This document shows positions 18,049 through 27,092 of a stretch of DNA of 47,743 nucleotides, piece by piece. The translations under genes and the position numbers were made by a program. This stretch comes from an uncultured Arenicella sp. (lineage in GTDB: Bacteria; Pseudomonadota; Gammaproteobacteria; Arenicellales; Arenicellaceae), in contig CALJJR010000081.1 of assembly GCA_937973905.1 (NCBI GenBank), positions 1 to 47,743 of the forward strand. The letters run 5' to 3'. The notes beneath the pieces were generated by a model. That model saw nothing but the letters and a program-made list of their open reading frames with translations. It was not told where the DNA came from and made no database searches. The first letter of the stretch is position 1, and each line of letters begins with the position of its first letter.

Positions 18049-19872
18049 ATGAATAACATTGTTGCACCAATGAATAGCGTACTCATCGGCGTCGAAGTGG
18101 CGGTCGGTGAACAAGTTTCCGATGGTCAAGTTCTTGCTACTGTAGAAGCGATGAAAATGCAGTACACAATCAAAGCAACCTCAGCCGCTAAGGTCAGCGC
18201 AATAGCTGCGAGTATCGGTGATGTGTTGCAAGAAGGGGAACTCATTTGTCAGATTGAGCCCACAACCGACCTGTTAGACGAGGCTCCCAAATCGGCCTCG
18301 CCTCAAGAGGAACGACATGATCTGAAACACCTTGAAATGCGTTTGGCGGCGACCTTAGATGACCAACGCAGCGCAGCCAGAGACAAGCGACATGCCAAAG
18401 GGTTTAGAACGGCGCGCGAAAACCTCAACGATTTGGTCGACGCGGGTTCGTTCATCGAATACGGGCAACTTTGCGTTGCAGCTCAACGCAACCGGCGGCC
18501 ACTAGAAGAGCTGCAAACAGAAACCGCTGCGGATGGCATTATCACGGGCACCGCAACAATCAATGCCGATGTTCAGGAGCATGCTGAAGCCGCCATCGTC
18601 ATTAATGACTACTCAGTGCTAGCCGGTACGCAAGGGTATTTTCATCATCATAAGCTTGATCGAATTTTGGAGCTGGCCGAACGATCTCAACTGCCGGTAG
18701 TTATGTACACTGAAGGCGGAGGTGGTCGACCCGGAGACACCGATGTGCAAGTCAGTATGGCTGGTTTAAATGTTGGCTCGTTTAAAGCCTGGGCCAAATT
18801 GAGTGGTTTAGTGCCGCGCATTGCCGTTAATAACGGTTATTGCTTTGCCGGCAATGCCGCGTTATTCGGTTGTGCCGATATCACTATCGCAACCAAGGCC
18901 TCATATATTGGCATGGCCGGTCCAGCCATGATTGAGGGCGGTGGATTGGGTAAGTTTGCTGCGCAAGATATTGGCCCGATAGACGTGCAATCAAACAACG
19001 GTGTCGTTGATTTGGTTGCCGAAGACGAGGCCGATGCAACACGTCTGGCAAAACAATGTTTAGGCTATTTTCAAGGTGCTACAGGTGCTACAGGTGCTTG
19101 GAAAAGCGCAAATCAGAATGCATTGCGCGAGTTGATCCCAGAAGAACGCCGCGGCGCTTATCAGGTTCGAGACGTAATAGATGTGGTCTTCGACACCGAT
19201 TCTTTTCTGGAACTCCGACCGAGCTATGGCAGAGGGATGGTGACGGGTTTTGCTCGACTTGAAGGCAAAACCATCGCAGTCGTAGCTAATGATTGCCACT
19301 ACCAAGGTGGCGCGGTTGATTCAATAGCGGCTGCCAAAGCAGCGCGTTTCATTCAGCTTTGCGATGCTTTTGCGATACCGCTTGTGTCGCTGGCAGATAC
19401 GCCAGGATTTATGGTTGGCCCGGAAAGCGAAACTCAAGCGGCAGTGCGAAATATGGCCAGTTTATTCGTTACTGCGGCAAGCATCACCACGCCAGTCGTA
19501 GCGATTGTGCTGCGCAAGGGCTATGGCTTGGGGGCGATGGCGATGACCGCAGGCTCCATGTTTGCGCCCGTGTTTACCGCTGCGTGGCCAAGCGGCGAAT
19601 TTGGCCCGATGGGCTTAGAAGGCGCGGTAAGCTTAGGATTTAAAAAAGAGCTTGAAGCTGCAGCAGAAGGTGAAGAGCGAAACGCCTTGTTTGCGCAATT
19701 GCTGGCTAAAATGATTGAACAGGGGCGTGCCACCGAAGCAGCGAGTTATCAAGAAATCGATGCAGTTATTGACCCTGCTGATACCCGAGCTTGTATCATT
19801 AAAGCACTATCATCCGCCAAACCATCAACACCCGATCAACGCAAGCGACGAAATTTTGTTGATACTCGCTAA
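18049..19872 (+). CDS. Biotinyl domain-carboxyltransferase fusion (acyl-CoA carboxylase subunit)
   Basis: 607 aa. Residues 1-75 are a biotinyl domain with IVAPMNSVL, GEQVSDGQVLATVEAMKM and biotin-accepting Lys36. After a linker, residues ~95-590 are an acyl-CoA carboxyltransferase domain: RENLNDLVDAGSFIEYG, YTEGGGGRPGD, GNAALFGCADITIATK, SLADTPGFMVGPE, GLGAMAMTAGSM. It transfers CO2 from carboxybiotin to an acyl-CoA. The biotin carboxylase half is absent here and no separate gene for it occurs in the window. The order BCCP-CT is unlike the common BC-BCCP alpha plus CT beta split. No clear ribosome site precedes the ATG, so a start nearby or leaderless initiation is possible. Substrate chain is unknown. 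Confidence 0.85.
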   Translation: MNNIVAPMNSVLIGVEVAVGEQVSDGQVLATVEAMKMQYTIKATSAAKVSAIAASIGDVLQEGELICQIEPTTDLLDEAPKSASPQEERHDLKHLEMRLAATLDDQRSAARDKRHAKGFRTARENLNDLVDAGSFIEYGQLCVAAQRNRRPLEELQTETAADGIITGTATINADVQEHAEAAIVINDYSVLAGTQGYFHHHKLDRILELAERSQLPVVMYTEGGGGRPGDTDVQVSMAGLNVGSFKAWAKLSGLVPRIAVNNGYCFAGNAALFGCADITIATKASYIGMAGPAMIEGGGLGKFAAQDIGPIDVQSNNGVVDLVAEDEADATRLAKQCLGYFQGATGATGAWKSANQNALRELIPEERRGAYQVRDVIDVVFDTDSFLELRPSYGRGMVTGFARLEGKTIAVVANDCHYQGGAVDSIAAAKAARFIQLCDAFAIPLVSLADTPGFMVGPESETQAAVRNMASLFVTAASITTPVVAIVLRKGYGLGAMAMTAGSMFAPVFTAAWPSGEFGPMGLEGAVSLGFKKELEAAAEGEERNALFAQLLAKMIEQGRATEAASYQEIDAVIDPADTRACIIKALSSAKPSTPDQRKRRNFVDTR

Positions 19873-19912
19873 CTGCTCGCGAAATTAATTAGACAGAGAT
19901 AACGATTTTATT

Positions 19913-20680
19913 ATGACTTCACCAGCGGTGCTCAGTGCAATTGATAACGGTATTGGCCGTCTTACTCTAAACCAACCCGATAATAAAAATGCCTTAAGTC
20001 CTGAGTTGGTCAATGCGCTCGGCGATGGTCTGCAAAACATGGCCGCGGATTCTTCGGTGCGGGTGATCGTTCTCAGCAATGCTGGCAACACCTTTTGCGC
20101 CGGTGCAGATTTAAAGTCGCAAGGGGTGAGTGAACCTCGATTCAATTTGGTTGAACTATTTGAATTGATGCAAGCAGCGCCCAAGCCAATCATTGGCTGC
20201 ATTGCAGGTCATTGCATGGGCGGTGGCGTCGGCTTGGCCGCAGCCTGTGATATATCAGTTGCATCCGAAGAAATACTTGTCGGCTTCACGGAAGTACGTA
20301 TTGGCGTAGCACCGGCGATTATTTCCGTTGTGTGCTTGCCGAAAATGAGGCAAGCCGACGCAATGGAATTGTTTCTTTCAGGTGAGCGAATTTCCGCTGC
20401 TCACGCAGTTGAGGTCGGGCTTTTGAATTACGCTGTTGCCGACGATGAGATCAACGATAAAGTTAAGGAAATCACCGATAAATTGGTCCGTGGAGGGCCC
20501 ATCGCGCTGGCGGCTGCTAAGCGCCTCGTCAGAGAAGTACCGGGGCAAGATCAGAGTCATGCTTTTGAGTGGACAGCCAAACTATCGGCCGAGTTGTTTG
20601 GCTCCGCTGAAGCGAAGGAGGGCATTGCTGCGTTTAAAGAACGGCGCGCAGCAGATTGGATCCCTGATGAGAATCACTGA
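19913..20680 (+). CDS. Enoyl-CoA hydratase/isomerase (crotonase family)
   Basis: 255 aa, normal length for the family. Conserved pieces: LNQPDNKNALSPELV, the oxyanion-hole segments CAGADLKSQG (~64) and GHCMGGGVGLAAACDISVAS (~100), and GFTEVRIGVAPAIIS with a glutamate at the usual catalytic position near 126. It hydrates an enoyl-CoA or catalyses a related crotonase reaction. It lies 40 bp after the biotinyl-carboxyltransferase gene, same strand. That pairing recalls methylcrotonyl-CoA carboxylase/methylglutaconyl-CoA hydratase modules, but the other leucine-pathway genes are absent, so I do not assign it. The last 14 bases overlap the next gene. Confidence 0.88.
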   Translation: MTSPAVLSAIDNGIGRLTLNQPDNKNALSPELVNALGDGLQNMAADSSVRVIVLSNAGNTFCAGADLKSQGVSEPRFNLVELFELMQAAPKPIIGCIAGHCMGGGVGLAAACDISVASEEILVGFTEVRIGVAPAIISVVCLPKMRQADAMELFLSGERISAAHAVEVGLLNYAVADDEINDKVKEITDKLVRGGPIALAAAKRLVREVPGQDQSHAFEWTAKLSAELFGSAEAKEGIAAFKERRAADWIPDENH

Positions 20681-22058
20681 ACCTCGATTTTTATTGCTGT
20701 TTTGCAGCCTGATCGGCTTAGCAGGGTGCTTGCAGAATGCACCTTATCGTACAGCAGGTTTAGTCGACAATTGTTCCTTTGATGCAAACCCGTGTAGACA
20801 TGCATCCATCGAAAGTTATCTGGAGTTTGACCTCGCGTTTGTTGAGTTTACTCAACGTGGGAATATATACGACCGTGCCCATAGCGATGCGGTGATGGAA
20901 CATATTGAAGCGCTCGCTGCATCAGAAACTGGCGTCGCGGTGTTTGTATTTGCGCATGGCTGGAAACATAACGCCTCAACTAAAGATTCAAATGTTGTGG
21001 CTTTTCGCGAGTTCTTATCTCGCGCCGCCGAAAATCCATTTGTTGGCCCACGCCGGGTTGTTGGCGTTTACTTAGGATGGCGTGGAGGGGTAACAGAGCT
21101 GCCTCTAATTCGCGAGCTCAGCTATTGGGGGAGAAAGTCCGTTGCTGAAGAGATAGGATCCGGCGGCGCCACTGAAGTGATTTCTGAACTGCAATACAGC
21201 TTGGTCGAAGGCTTTCGTGAGGAAGATGCCAACCCCGGCCGGCTATACAAAAATACCTTCGTTGTTATCGGGCATAGTTTTGGCGGTGCTATCGTGTTAA
21301 CCGCACTGCACGATGTTTTACTCACCGAACTGATTGCCGCCAATGGCGAGAAACGACGTTTGAACTTAGCCCAATGTGCAAAGGTTAAACGCTACGCAGA
21401 CGGCATTATTTTGATCAATCCGGCAATTGAGGCGAATCGCGTGATCTTATTACGCGAAGCGGCCGCTAAATGTCAGTTTGGTGCAGATCAAGCAGAGTTG
21501 TTGCACGTTTTGAGTAGCGAAGCGGATATTGCAACCAGCCGTTATTTCCCCCTTGGGCAGTCAATTAATCTCTCAACTACCTTAAGCCCGGAAACCTTGA
21601 TCCGAGAAATTAATGGCAAACGGGTTGAATTGAGTGAGCATGATCTAGACGTGACAACCGCCGGCAATTACGCTCCTTTACGCACCGGCTATTTGTATCG
21701 AGATATAGTGGGCGGGCGGTGGCAAAATCGCTCTTGTATTGAGAGCCTAGAAGCGTGCGGAATCCGGAGCGAAGAAGACATTAAAAACCATATTCCTACG
21801 AAGGTTCATGATCCTCTGGTATTTCTGCGCACCGATGCCAATTTTATAAAGGATCACAATGACGCGTTCAGCTGTTATGTGCAGGCATACATAACGACGG
21901 TTATGTTTGAGAATCAAGCGACTGATAGCGGATATGCGACAGCTGAAGTTGATGAGCTGGCTGGCACCTCGCTGGCGAACTGTCGGCCACAGGGTTTTGA
22001 TTTTGCGCAATGCTTCAATAATCAACTTTATGACTACGATTGCGAACTGCAAGGTTAG
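20667..22058 (+). CDS. Lipoprotein of the alpha/beta-hydrolase fold
   Basis: 463 aa from the ATG at 20667, inside the last 14 bases of the crotonase gene. A much longer frame exists upstream but only overlaps that gene; Met20667 gives a perfect lipoprotein signal, MRITEPRFLLLFCSLIGLAGC, with Cys21 followed by Leu, so it should be sorted to the outer membrane. VFVFAHGWKHN supplies the HG oxyanion strand and VIGHSFGGAIV the nucleophile elbow serine. VGVYLGWRGG resembles secreted hydrolases of unknown substrate. His and Asp of the triad are not assigned. Likely an esterase or lipase-like enzyme facing the periplasm. Confidence 0.78.
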   Translation: MRITEPRFLLLFCSLIGLAGCLQNAPYRTAGLVDNCSFDANPCRHASIESYLEFDLAFVEFTQRGNIYDRAHSDAVMEHIEALAASETGVAVFVFAHGWKHNASTKDSNVVAFREFLSRAAENPFVGPRRVVGVYLGWRGGVTELPLIRELSYWGRKSVAEEIGSGGATEVISELQYSLVEGFREEDANPGRLYKNTFVVIGHSFGGAIVLTALHDVLLTELIAANGEKRRLNLAQCAKVKRYADGIILINPAIEANRVILLREAAAKCQFGADQAELLHVLSSEADIATSRYFPLGQSINLSTTLSPETLIREINGKRVELSEHDLDVTTAGNYAPLRTGYLYRDIVGGRWQNRSCIESLEACGIRSEEDIKNHIPTKVHDPLVFLRTDANFIKDHNDAFSCYVQAYITTVMFENQATDSGYATAEVDELAGTSLANCRPQGFDFAQCFNNQLYDYDCELQG

Positions 22059-22206
22059 CAGATCGCTCGGCTAAAGGTAGCTGGACCTGACTACAGAGTC
22101 GTCTCATCGATCAAACAAATGCAGAGCATGTAACCAATGTGATTGCTGTTCGCATGGCTTCAATATATCTTGTGCGCTGATTTTCTTACCCTGACATTAA
22201 ATCCCC
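22059..22206. other. Intergenic gap, nothing convincing
   Basis: 148 bases between the lipoprotein hydrolase and the nitronate monooxygenase gene. No hairpin with a T-tract, no open frame with a ribosome site and no clear promoter hexamers were found. Confidence 0.5.
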
Positions 22207-23163
22207 ATGGCATTACCTGAAATTTTACAATCGTTGCGTATTCCCCTCATTGGATCTCCCTTGTTTATTGTTTCCAGTAAGGAAATGGTTTTGGAGCAGT
22301 GTAAGGCTGGCATTGTCGGTTCGTTTCCCGCTCTCAATGCCCGCGGAGAAGGCGAGTTTGAACGTTGGTTGAAATTTCTAACCGAGGAGTTGGATCGCTA
22401 TAATCAGGCTAACCCGGACCAACCTGCCGCGCCATTTGCAGTCAATCAAATTGTGCACGGTTCAAATGGTCGACTCATGGAGGATCTGGAGCTTAGCGTA
22501 AAATACGAGGTGCCAATCACAATTACTTCGCTGGGTGCTAAAGTTGAAGTGAATGAAGCTGCGCACTCGCACGGCGGCATCGTGTTGCATGATGTGATAA
22601 ACCAAAAATTTGCCCACAAGGCCATTGAAAAAGGCGCCGACGGCTTGATTCTGGTGGCGTCTGGGGCGGGCGGTCATGCTGGGGAATTGAGCCCCTTTGC
22701 ATTCGTACAAGAAACCCGTGAGTGGTTTGATGGCCCAATCGCATTATCTGGGTCAATGGCAACTGGCGACGCGGTGCTTGCTGCATTAGCCATGGGCGCA
22801 GACCTCGCATATATTGGCTCGGCCTTTATCGCCTGCGAAGAGGCCAATGCAGCGGATGGTTATAAACAAATGATCGTTGATTGTGGCGGTGAAGATATTG
22901 TTTATTCAGATTACTTCACGGGCGTTAGCGGTAATTACTTGCGCCCCAGCATCGAAGCTGCTGGCATGGACCCGAACAATATCCCCAAGGGTGATATTAG
23001 CACCATGAAATTCAGCGAGAGCGAGGTCGACGCAAAAGCTTGGAAAGACATTTGGGGTTGTGGGCAAGGCATTGGCGCGATTGAAGAAATCGTTACCGTG
23101 GCTGAGCGAGTAGACACCATTGTTGAGCAATATCACGCGGCTCGAAGACGTTTGGCTCTTTGA
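22207..23163 (+). CDS. Nitronate monooxygenase (2-nitropropane dioxygenase family)
   Basis: 318 aa TIM-barrel FMN enzyme. IPLIGSPLFIVSSKEMVLEQCKAG at the N-terminus, AVNQIVHGSN, the phosphate-binding GADGLILVASGAGGHAG (about 145-160, containing the HAG motif), GPIALSGSMATGDAVLAALAMGADLAYIGSAFIA and a C-terminal helix are all typical. The family oxidises alkyl nitronates such as propionate 3-nitronate, or acts as an NADH:quinone reductase. No ribosome site is obvious before ATG 22207. It has no clear functional partner; the glnK-amtB pair follows. Alternative: other NMO-class FMN oxidoreductase. Confidence 0.87.
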   Translation: MALPEILQSLRIPLIGSPLFIVSSKEMVLEQCKAGIVGSFPALNARGEGEFERWLKFLTEELDRYNQANPDQPAAPFAVNQIVHGSNGRLMEDLELSVKYEVPITITSLGAKVEVNEAAHSHGGIVLHDVINQKFAHKAIEKGADGLILVASGAGGHAGELSPFAFVQETREWFDGPIALSGSMATGDAVLAALAMGADLAYIGSAFIACEEANAADGYKQMIVDCGGEDIVYSDYFTGVSGNYLRPSIEAAGMDPNNIPKGDISTMKFSESEVDAKAWKDIWGCGQGIGAIEEIVTVAERVDTIVEQYHAARRRLAL

Positions 23164-23225
23164 ACTTGCTTGCAGAGCGTTTAGTATTGCGTTTGCTAAG
23201 CAGATAACTCAACACCTGATAATAA

Positions 23226-23576
<351 letters not shown>

Positions 23577-23698
23577 TCGCTGTTTCACGGCTCTCTAGGT
23601 TGAACAAGTCGTACCACTAATCTAATCGCGTTTATTTGATGCTAACCGCATCGAGTTCTGATTAAACGTCAGAGCATCTCTTCAATTAATACATTCTT

Positions 23699-24976
23699 AT
23701 GAAAAATATAGTCTTCATCAGCCTTCTAGGTTTGCTACTCCCCGGTGTCGTTCATGCTCAAGCGATTGACACCGGTGACACGGCTTGGATGCTTACTTCT
23801 TCAGCGCTCGTACTGTTTATGTTGTTACCGGGCTTATCGCTGTTTTATGCGGGTTTGGTTCGCAATAAAAACGTTTTATCGGTGTTAATGCAGTGTTTCA
23901 CCATCGCGTGTGCGATGTCGCTGCTGTGGTTTTTAGTTGGCTATAGCCTGGCTTTTAGCGGCAACGGTGCTTTTATTGGAAATCTCGATAAGGCGTTTCT
24001 AAGTGGCGTTACGGTGGACTCGATGTCAGGCACTATCCCAGAGTCGGTATTCGTCGTATTCCAAATGACTTTCATCATGATTACGCCGGCCTTATTCGTG
24101 GGTGGTTTTGCGGAACGCATGAACTTCGCACCAATGTTGGTGTTCTCAATTATCTGGTGTCTATTGGTCTACATTCCAGTTTGTCACTGGGTCTGGGCTG
24201 AAGGTGGTTGGTTGTACGAGCGTGGTTTGCTTGATCTGGCTGGCGGTACTGTTGTTCACATAACGGCAGGTGTGACAGCCTTAGTCGCGGCCATCGTGAT
24301 TGGCAACCGGTCAGGTTTCCCCACTAAGCCCATGACTCCGCATAACCTGACGATTACAGTGGCTGGTGCCGGTATGCTCTGGGTTGGCTGGTTCGGTTTC
24401 AATGGCGGCTCGCAGGTGGCCGCTAATGGCAGCGCAGGTATGACCATCTTGGTTACTCATTTAAGTGCTGCCGCAGGCTCACTCGCATGGATGACCATCG
24501 AATGGGTGCGCTTTCGCAAACCAAGCGTGCTCGGCATTGTCACTGGAATGGTCGCCGGCTTAGGTACCATTACTCCAGCATCCGGCGCGGTTGGTCCGCT
24601 TGGCGCTGTTTTGGTCGGTTTAAGTGGCGGAACAGTGTGCTATTTCGCTACTCAGTTAATCAAAAATAAATGGCATATCGATGATTCGCTGGACGTATTT
24701 CCCGTGCACGGCGTGGGTGGCGCTCTTGGTACGCTGATGGCCGCTTTTTTCGTTTCGGAACAGTGGGGCGGTGCTGGTTATGCCGAGGGCATGAATTTTG
24801 GTAGTCAATTCGTCGTGCAACTTACCGGCGTATTAGCGACTGGAATCTATGCGGCTGTTGTCACTTATGTGTTGCTCAAACTGATCGGCATCATGATGCC
24901 TTTGCGGGCGGATGTAGAAACAGAACAACAAGGACTCGATCTGGTTCAGCATGGTGAAACAGGCTATAATTTGTAG
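23699..24976 (+). CDS. amtB: Ammonium transporter AmtB
   Basis: 425 aa. A cleavable signal peptide (MKNIVFISLLGLLLPGVVHA) precedes eleven membrane helices. Amt signatures: GLSLFYAGLVRNKNVLS, twin-histidine residues in GGTVVHITAG and FPVHGVGGALGT, and WFGFNGGSQ. The trimer conducts NH3 after deprotonating NH4+ at the inner membrane and is gated by GlnK. It follows glnK by 122 bp on the same strand, longer than a typical glnK-amtB gap, so a separate promoter or mRNA structure may lie between them. A strong terminator follows the gene. Confidence 0.95.
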   Translation: MKNIVFISLLGLLLPGVVHAQAIDTGDTAWMLTSSALVLFMLLPGLSLFYAGLVRNKNVLSVLMQCFTIACAMSLLWFLVGYSLAFSGNGAFIGNLDKAFLSGVTVDSMSGTIPESVFVVFQMTFIMITPALFVGGFAERMNFAPMLVFSIIWCLLVYIPVCHWVWAEGGWLYERGLLDLAGGTVVHITAGVTALVAAIVIGNRSGFPTKPMTPHNLTITVAGAGMLWVGWFGFNGGSQVAANGSAGMTILVTHLSAAAGSLAWMTIEWVRFRKPSVLGIVTGMVAGLGTITPASGAVGPLGAVLVGLSGGTVCYFATQLIKNKWHIDDSLDVFPVHGVGGALGTLMAAFFVSEQWGGAGYAEGMNFGSQFVVQLTGVLATGIYAAVVTYVLLKLIGIMMPLRADVETEQQGLDLVQHGETGYNL

Positions 24977-25027
24977 CTCTTGGCGGTGTCGGCTTTAAAG
25001 TCGCACCGGCAACAAGTTCTTAGAAGC

Positions 25028-25061
25028 AAAGGTCGGCTGCTAGCCGGCCTTTGTTTATTTT
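25028..25061 (+). terminator. Rho-independent terminator after amtB
   Basis: AAAGGTCGGC (25028-25037) pairs with GCCGGCCTTT (25043-25052) around a TGCTA loop, ten pairs with one G-U. The tail GTTTATTTT follows directly. It lies 51 bp after the amtB stop. Confidence 0.85.
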
Positions 25062-25110
25062 GACGACATTTTTGATGTGTTGTTTAGGGCACTGGATAAC
25101 ACCCGGTTGG

Positions 25111-25138
25111 TCTGCATGCAGAATTGGATTGCATGCAT
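25111..25138. repeat. Two TGCATGCA palindromes upstream of the Sel1/SPOR gene
   Basis: TCTGCATGCAGA (25111-25122) is a perfect 12-bp palindrome, and a second TGCATGCA lies at 25130-25137, 17 bp further on. They end 12 bases before the ATG at 25150. The position would suit a repressor, but no matching regulator is nearby. Confidence 0.4.
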
Positions 25139-25149
25139 AGAATACAAAT

Positions 25150-25959
25150 ATGAAGCTAAACAGCGAGATGCTTAAAAAAACCGAGTCGAGGCGCGCCACC
25201 GCGTGTCTTGTCCTAGTATTTTTGGGTTTGTGGTCTTCAGTATTCGCCAACGACGACTACTCAAATGGATTAAGCGCTTACATTGATGGCGAATTTGAGG
25301 TTGCACAAACTCATTGGTTACAGGCCGCAGAACAAGATCACTATCGCGCCATGTTTAACCTCGGACTGCTACACCAACAGGGTAAGCTCCTGAGCTCCGA
25401 CCCACAGAAAGCACGTCGCTGGTATGAGTTGGCGGGGCGGGGTGGATATGCTGCTGCAGATTTTCATCATGCCAATTGGTTGCTCGAAGAGCGCGCCGAA
25501 ATTGAAGAAGTTGAAAAACTCTTAGAGCGGTCTTTTGCGAATGGGTATTTTCCAGCTGGGCAGAAGTTGTCAAGCTTGCGAGCGAACGGTCAACTAAAGC
25601 CCGTACGTGAAGCGACGGTGGCAGTGCAAGGCACGAGTCTTAACGATGATCTGGCGCTAAGCTATCTTGATGAGTCGTGGTTGTCTGAACGAAAAGCTAA
25701 CGCGTGGACAATTCAAATTTTGGCGTTTGCTGAGTTGACCAAGGTAAAGGAGTTTATTGATACTCATCGCTTGCATGATCGCGCTGCATTTTTTACTGAA
25801 AAAAGTGGCGGTGCTACGCTTTACAAACTTGTATATGGCGAATTCGCCAATAAAGAAGAGGCAGATAAAGCGCGCGCAGAGCTGAAGCCATCCCTGCAAG
25901 AACACGGGCCATGGTTACGTACCATTGCCAGCGTGCAAGACGTAATAAACAGCCAGTAA
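25150..25959 (+). CDS. Sel1-repeat and SPOR-domain envelope protein
   Basis: 269 aa. An N-terminal hydrophobic segment (residues 17-33, TACLVLVFLGLWSSVFA) is a signal peptide or anchor. Residues ~36-135 form tetratricopeptide-like Sel1 repeats, the clearest being YRAMFNLGLLHQQGKLLSSD and ARRWYELAGRGGYAAADFHH. Residues ~187-265 are a SPOR domain (WTIQILAF, YKLVYGEFANKEEADKARAEL), which binds denuded peptidoglycan at division septa. Start ATG 25150 lacks a ribosome site; Met7 is an alternative. The stop is one base before prfB, an unusual but tight linkage. Confidence 0.8.
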   Translation: MKLNSEMLKKTESRRATACLVLVFLGLWSSVFANDDYSNGLSAYIDGEFEVAQTHWLQAAEQDHYRAMFNLGLLHQQGKLLSSDPQKARRWYELAGRGGYAAADFHHANWLLEERAEIEEVEKLLERSFANGYFPAGQKLSSLRANGQLKPVREATVAVQGTSLNDDLALSYLDESWLSERKANAWTIQILAFAELTKVKEFIDTHRLHDRAAFFTEKSGGATLYKLVYGEFANKEEADKARAELKPSLQEHGPWLRTIASVQDVINSQ

Positions 25960-25960
25960 A

Positions 25961-27056
25961 ATGGAACTGAATCCCTTATTTGAACACGCAAAAGACCTGG
26001 AGCAACGCACTGAATTGCTCAGGGGGTATCTTTGACTTCGATACTAAAGCTGAGCGATTAGAAGAAGTGTTGCGTCAAATGGAAGACCCAAGTATTTGGG
26101 AAAATCCGGATGAAGCTCAAAAGCTCGGGCAAGAGCGCGCCAATCTTGAAAAAATTGTTTCTACCCTAACCGAGGTTGGTGAGGCTGCTGTAGATTGTCA
26201 TGACATGTTAGAACTGGCTGCCGATGAACAAGACCAAGAACTGGTTGATTCAATACAAGCCGATCTCGCTACGATTGAGCAAAAGCTGGCGGTACTCGAA
26301 TTCCAACGTATGTTTGCTGGGCCGATGGATGCCAACAATGCCTTTATTGATATTCAGTCTGGCTCAGGCGGTACTGAGGCACAAGATTGGGCCAATATGT
26401 TATTGCGCATGTATCTGCGTTGGGCAGAGGATCAGAGTTTTAAAGCAGAGATTATTGAATTGTCAGAAGGTGAGGTCGCTGGCATCAAAAGTGCTACCGT
26501 GAAAGTGTCTGGCGAGTACGGCTTTGGTTATCTGCGCACCGAAACCGGCGTACATCGGTTGGTGCGGAAATCTCCTTTTGATTCCGGTAATCGTCGTCAT
26601 ACCTCATTCGCATCCGTATTTGCCTACCCTGAAATAGACGATAACGTAGACGTTGATATCAACCCCGCTGATTTGCGCATTGACACCTATCGCGCGAGTG
26701 GTGCCGGTGGCCAACATGTCAACAAAACGGATTCGGCCGTTCGCATAACGCATGAGCCAACCGGAATTGTGGTGCAATGCCAATCTGATCGGTCACAGCA
26801 TCGTAATAAAGATGCAGCTATGTCTATGCTAAAAGCACGGTTGTACGAGCACGAGATGCAAAAAAGACGTGAGGACCAACAAGCGGTCGAAGATGAAAAA
26901 TCTGACATTGGTTGGGGTTCGCAAATACGATCATACGTACTTGATCAATCGCGCATCAAAGATCTTCGCACTGGTGTGGAGACCGGAAATACTCAAGCCG
27001 TTTTAGACGGGGACTTAAACCAATTTATTGAAGCCAGCCTCAAGCAAGGGCTGTAG
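25961..27056 (+). CDS. prfB: Peptide chain release factor 2 with programmed +1 frameshift
   Basis: Spans the frameshift: 24 codons from ATG 25961 to an in-frame TGA at 26033-26035, then reading shifts +1 so CTT-T-GAC gives Leu-Asp and continues to the stop ending at 27056, about 364 aa. The stop-codon recognition tripeptide SPF falls near residues 204-206 and the catalytic GGQ at 249-251 ([18 protein letters not shown]), matching E. coli RF2 spacing. RF2 releases peptides at UGA and UAA and regulates itself by this frameshift, since low RF2 favours reading past the TGA. It is followed by lysS 36 bp on. A naive call starting at 25980 would be wrong. Confidence 0.96.
26021..26036 (+). promoter_or_regulatory. 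RF2 programmed +1 frameshift site
   Basis: AGGGGGTATCTTTGAC: a Shine-Dalgarno-like AGGGGG lies just before CTT TGA C. Pairing of the element with 16S rRNA pushes the ribosome forward onto TTT/GAC when UGA decoding is slow. The bases match the classic bacterial prfB site. Confidence 0.95.
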
Positions 27057-27092
27057 CCAACATAATCTAACTAATTACTGATAAGAGTTAAC

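Noticed and set aside
20436-20666. N-terminal extension of the lipoprotein hydrolase frame
   Set aside because: It overlaps the crotonase gene fully and would put the lipobox in mid-protein; the internal ATG gives a perfect lipoprotein signal.
18049-20680. Leucine-degradation (liu) module
   Set aside because: Only a carboxyltransferase and a crotonase are present; there is no isovaleryl-CoA dehydrogenase, biotin carboxylase subunit or lyase beside them.
23638-23652. GATGC-TAACC-GCATC hairpin as a terminator between glnK and amtB
   Set aside because: The five-pair stem is short and has no T-tract; the genes are probably co-expressed.
26033-26035. Apparent nonsense mutation or pseudogene in prfB
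   Set aside because: The surrounding bases are the classic programmed frameshift site and the rest of the gene is intact.
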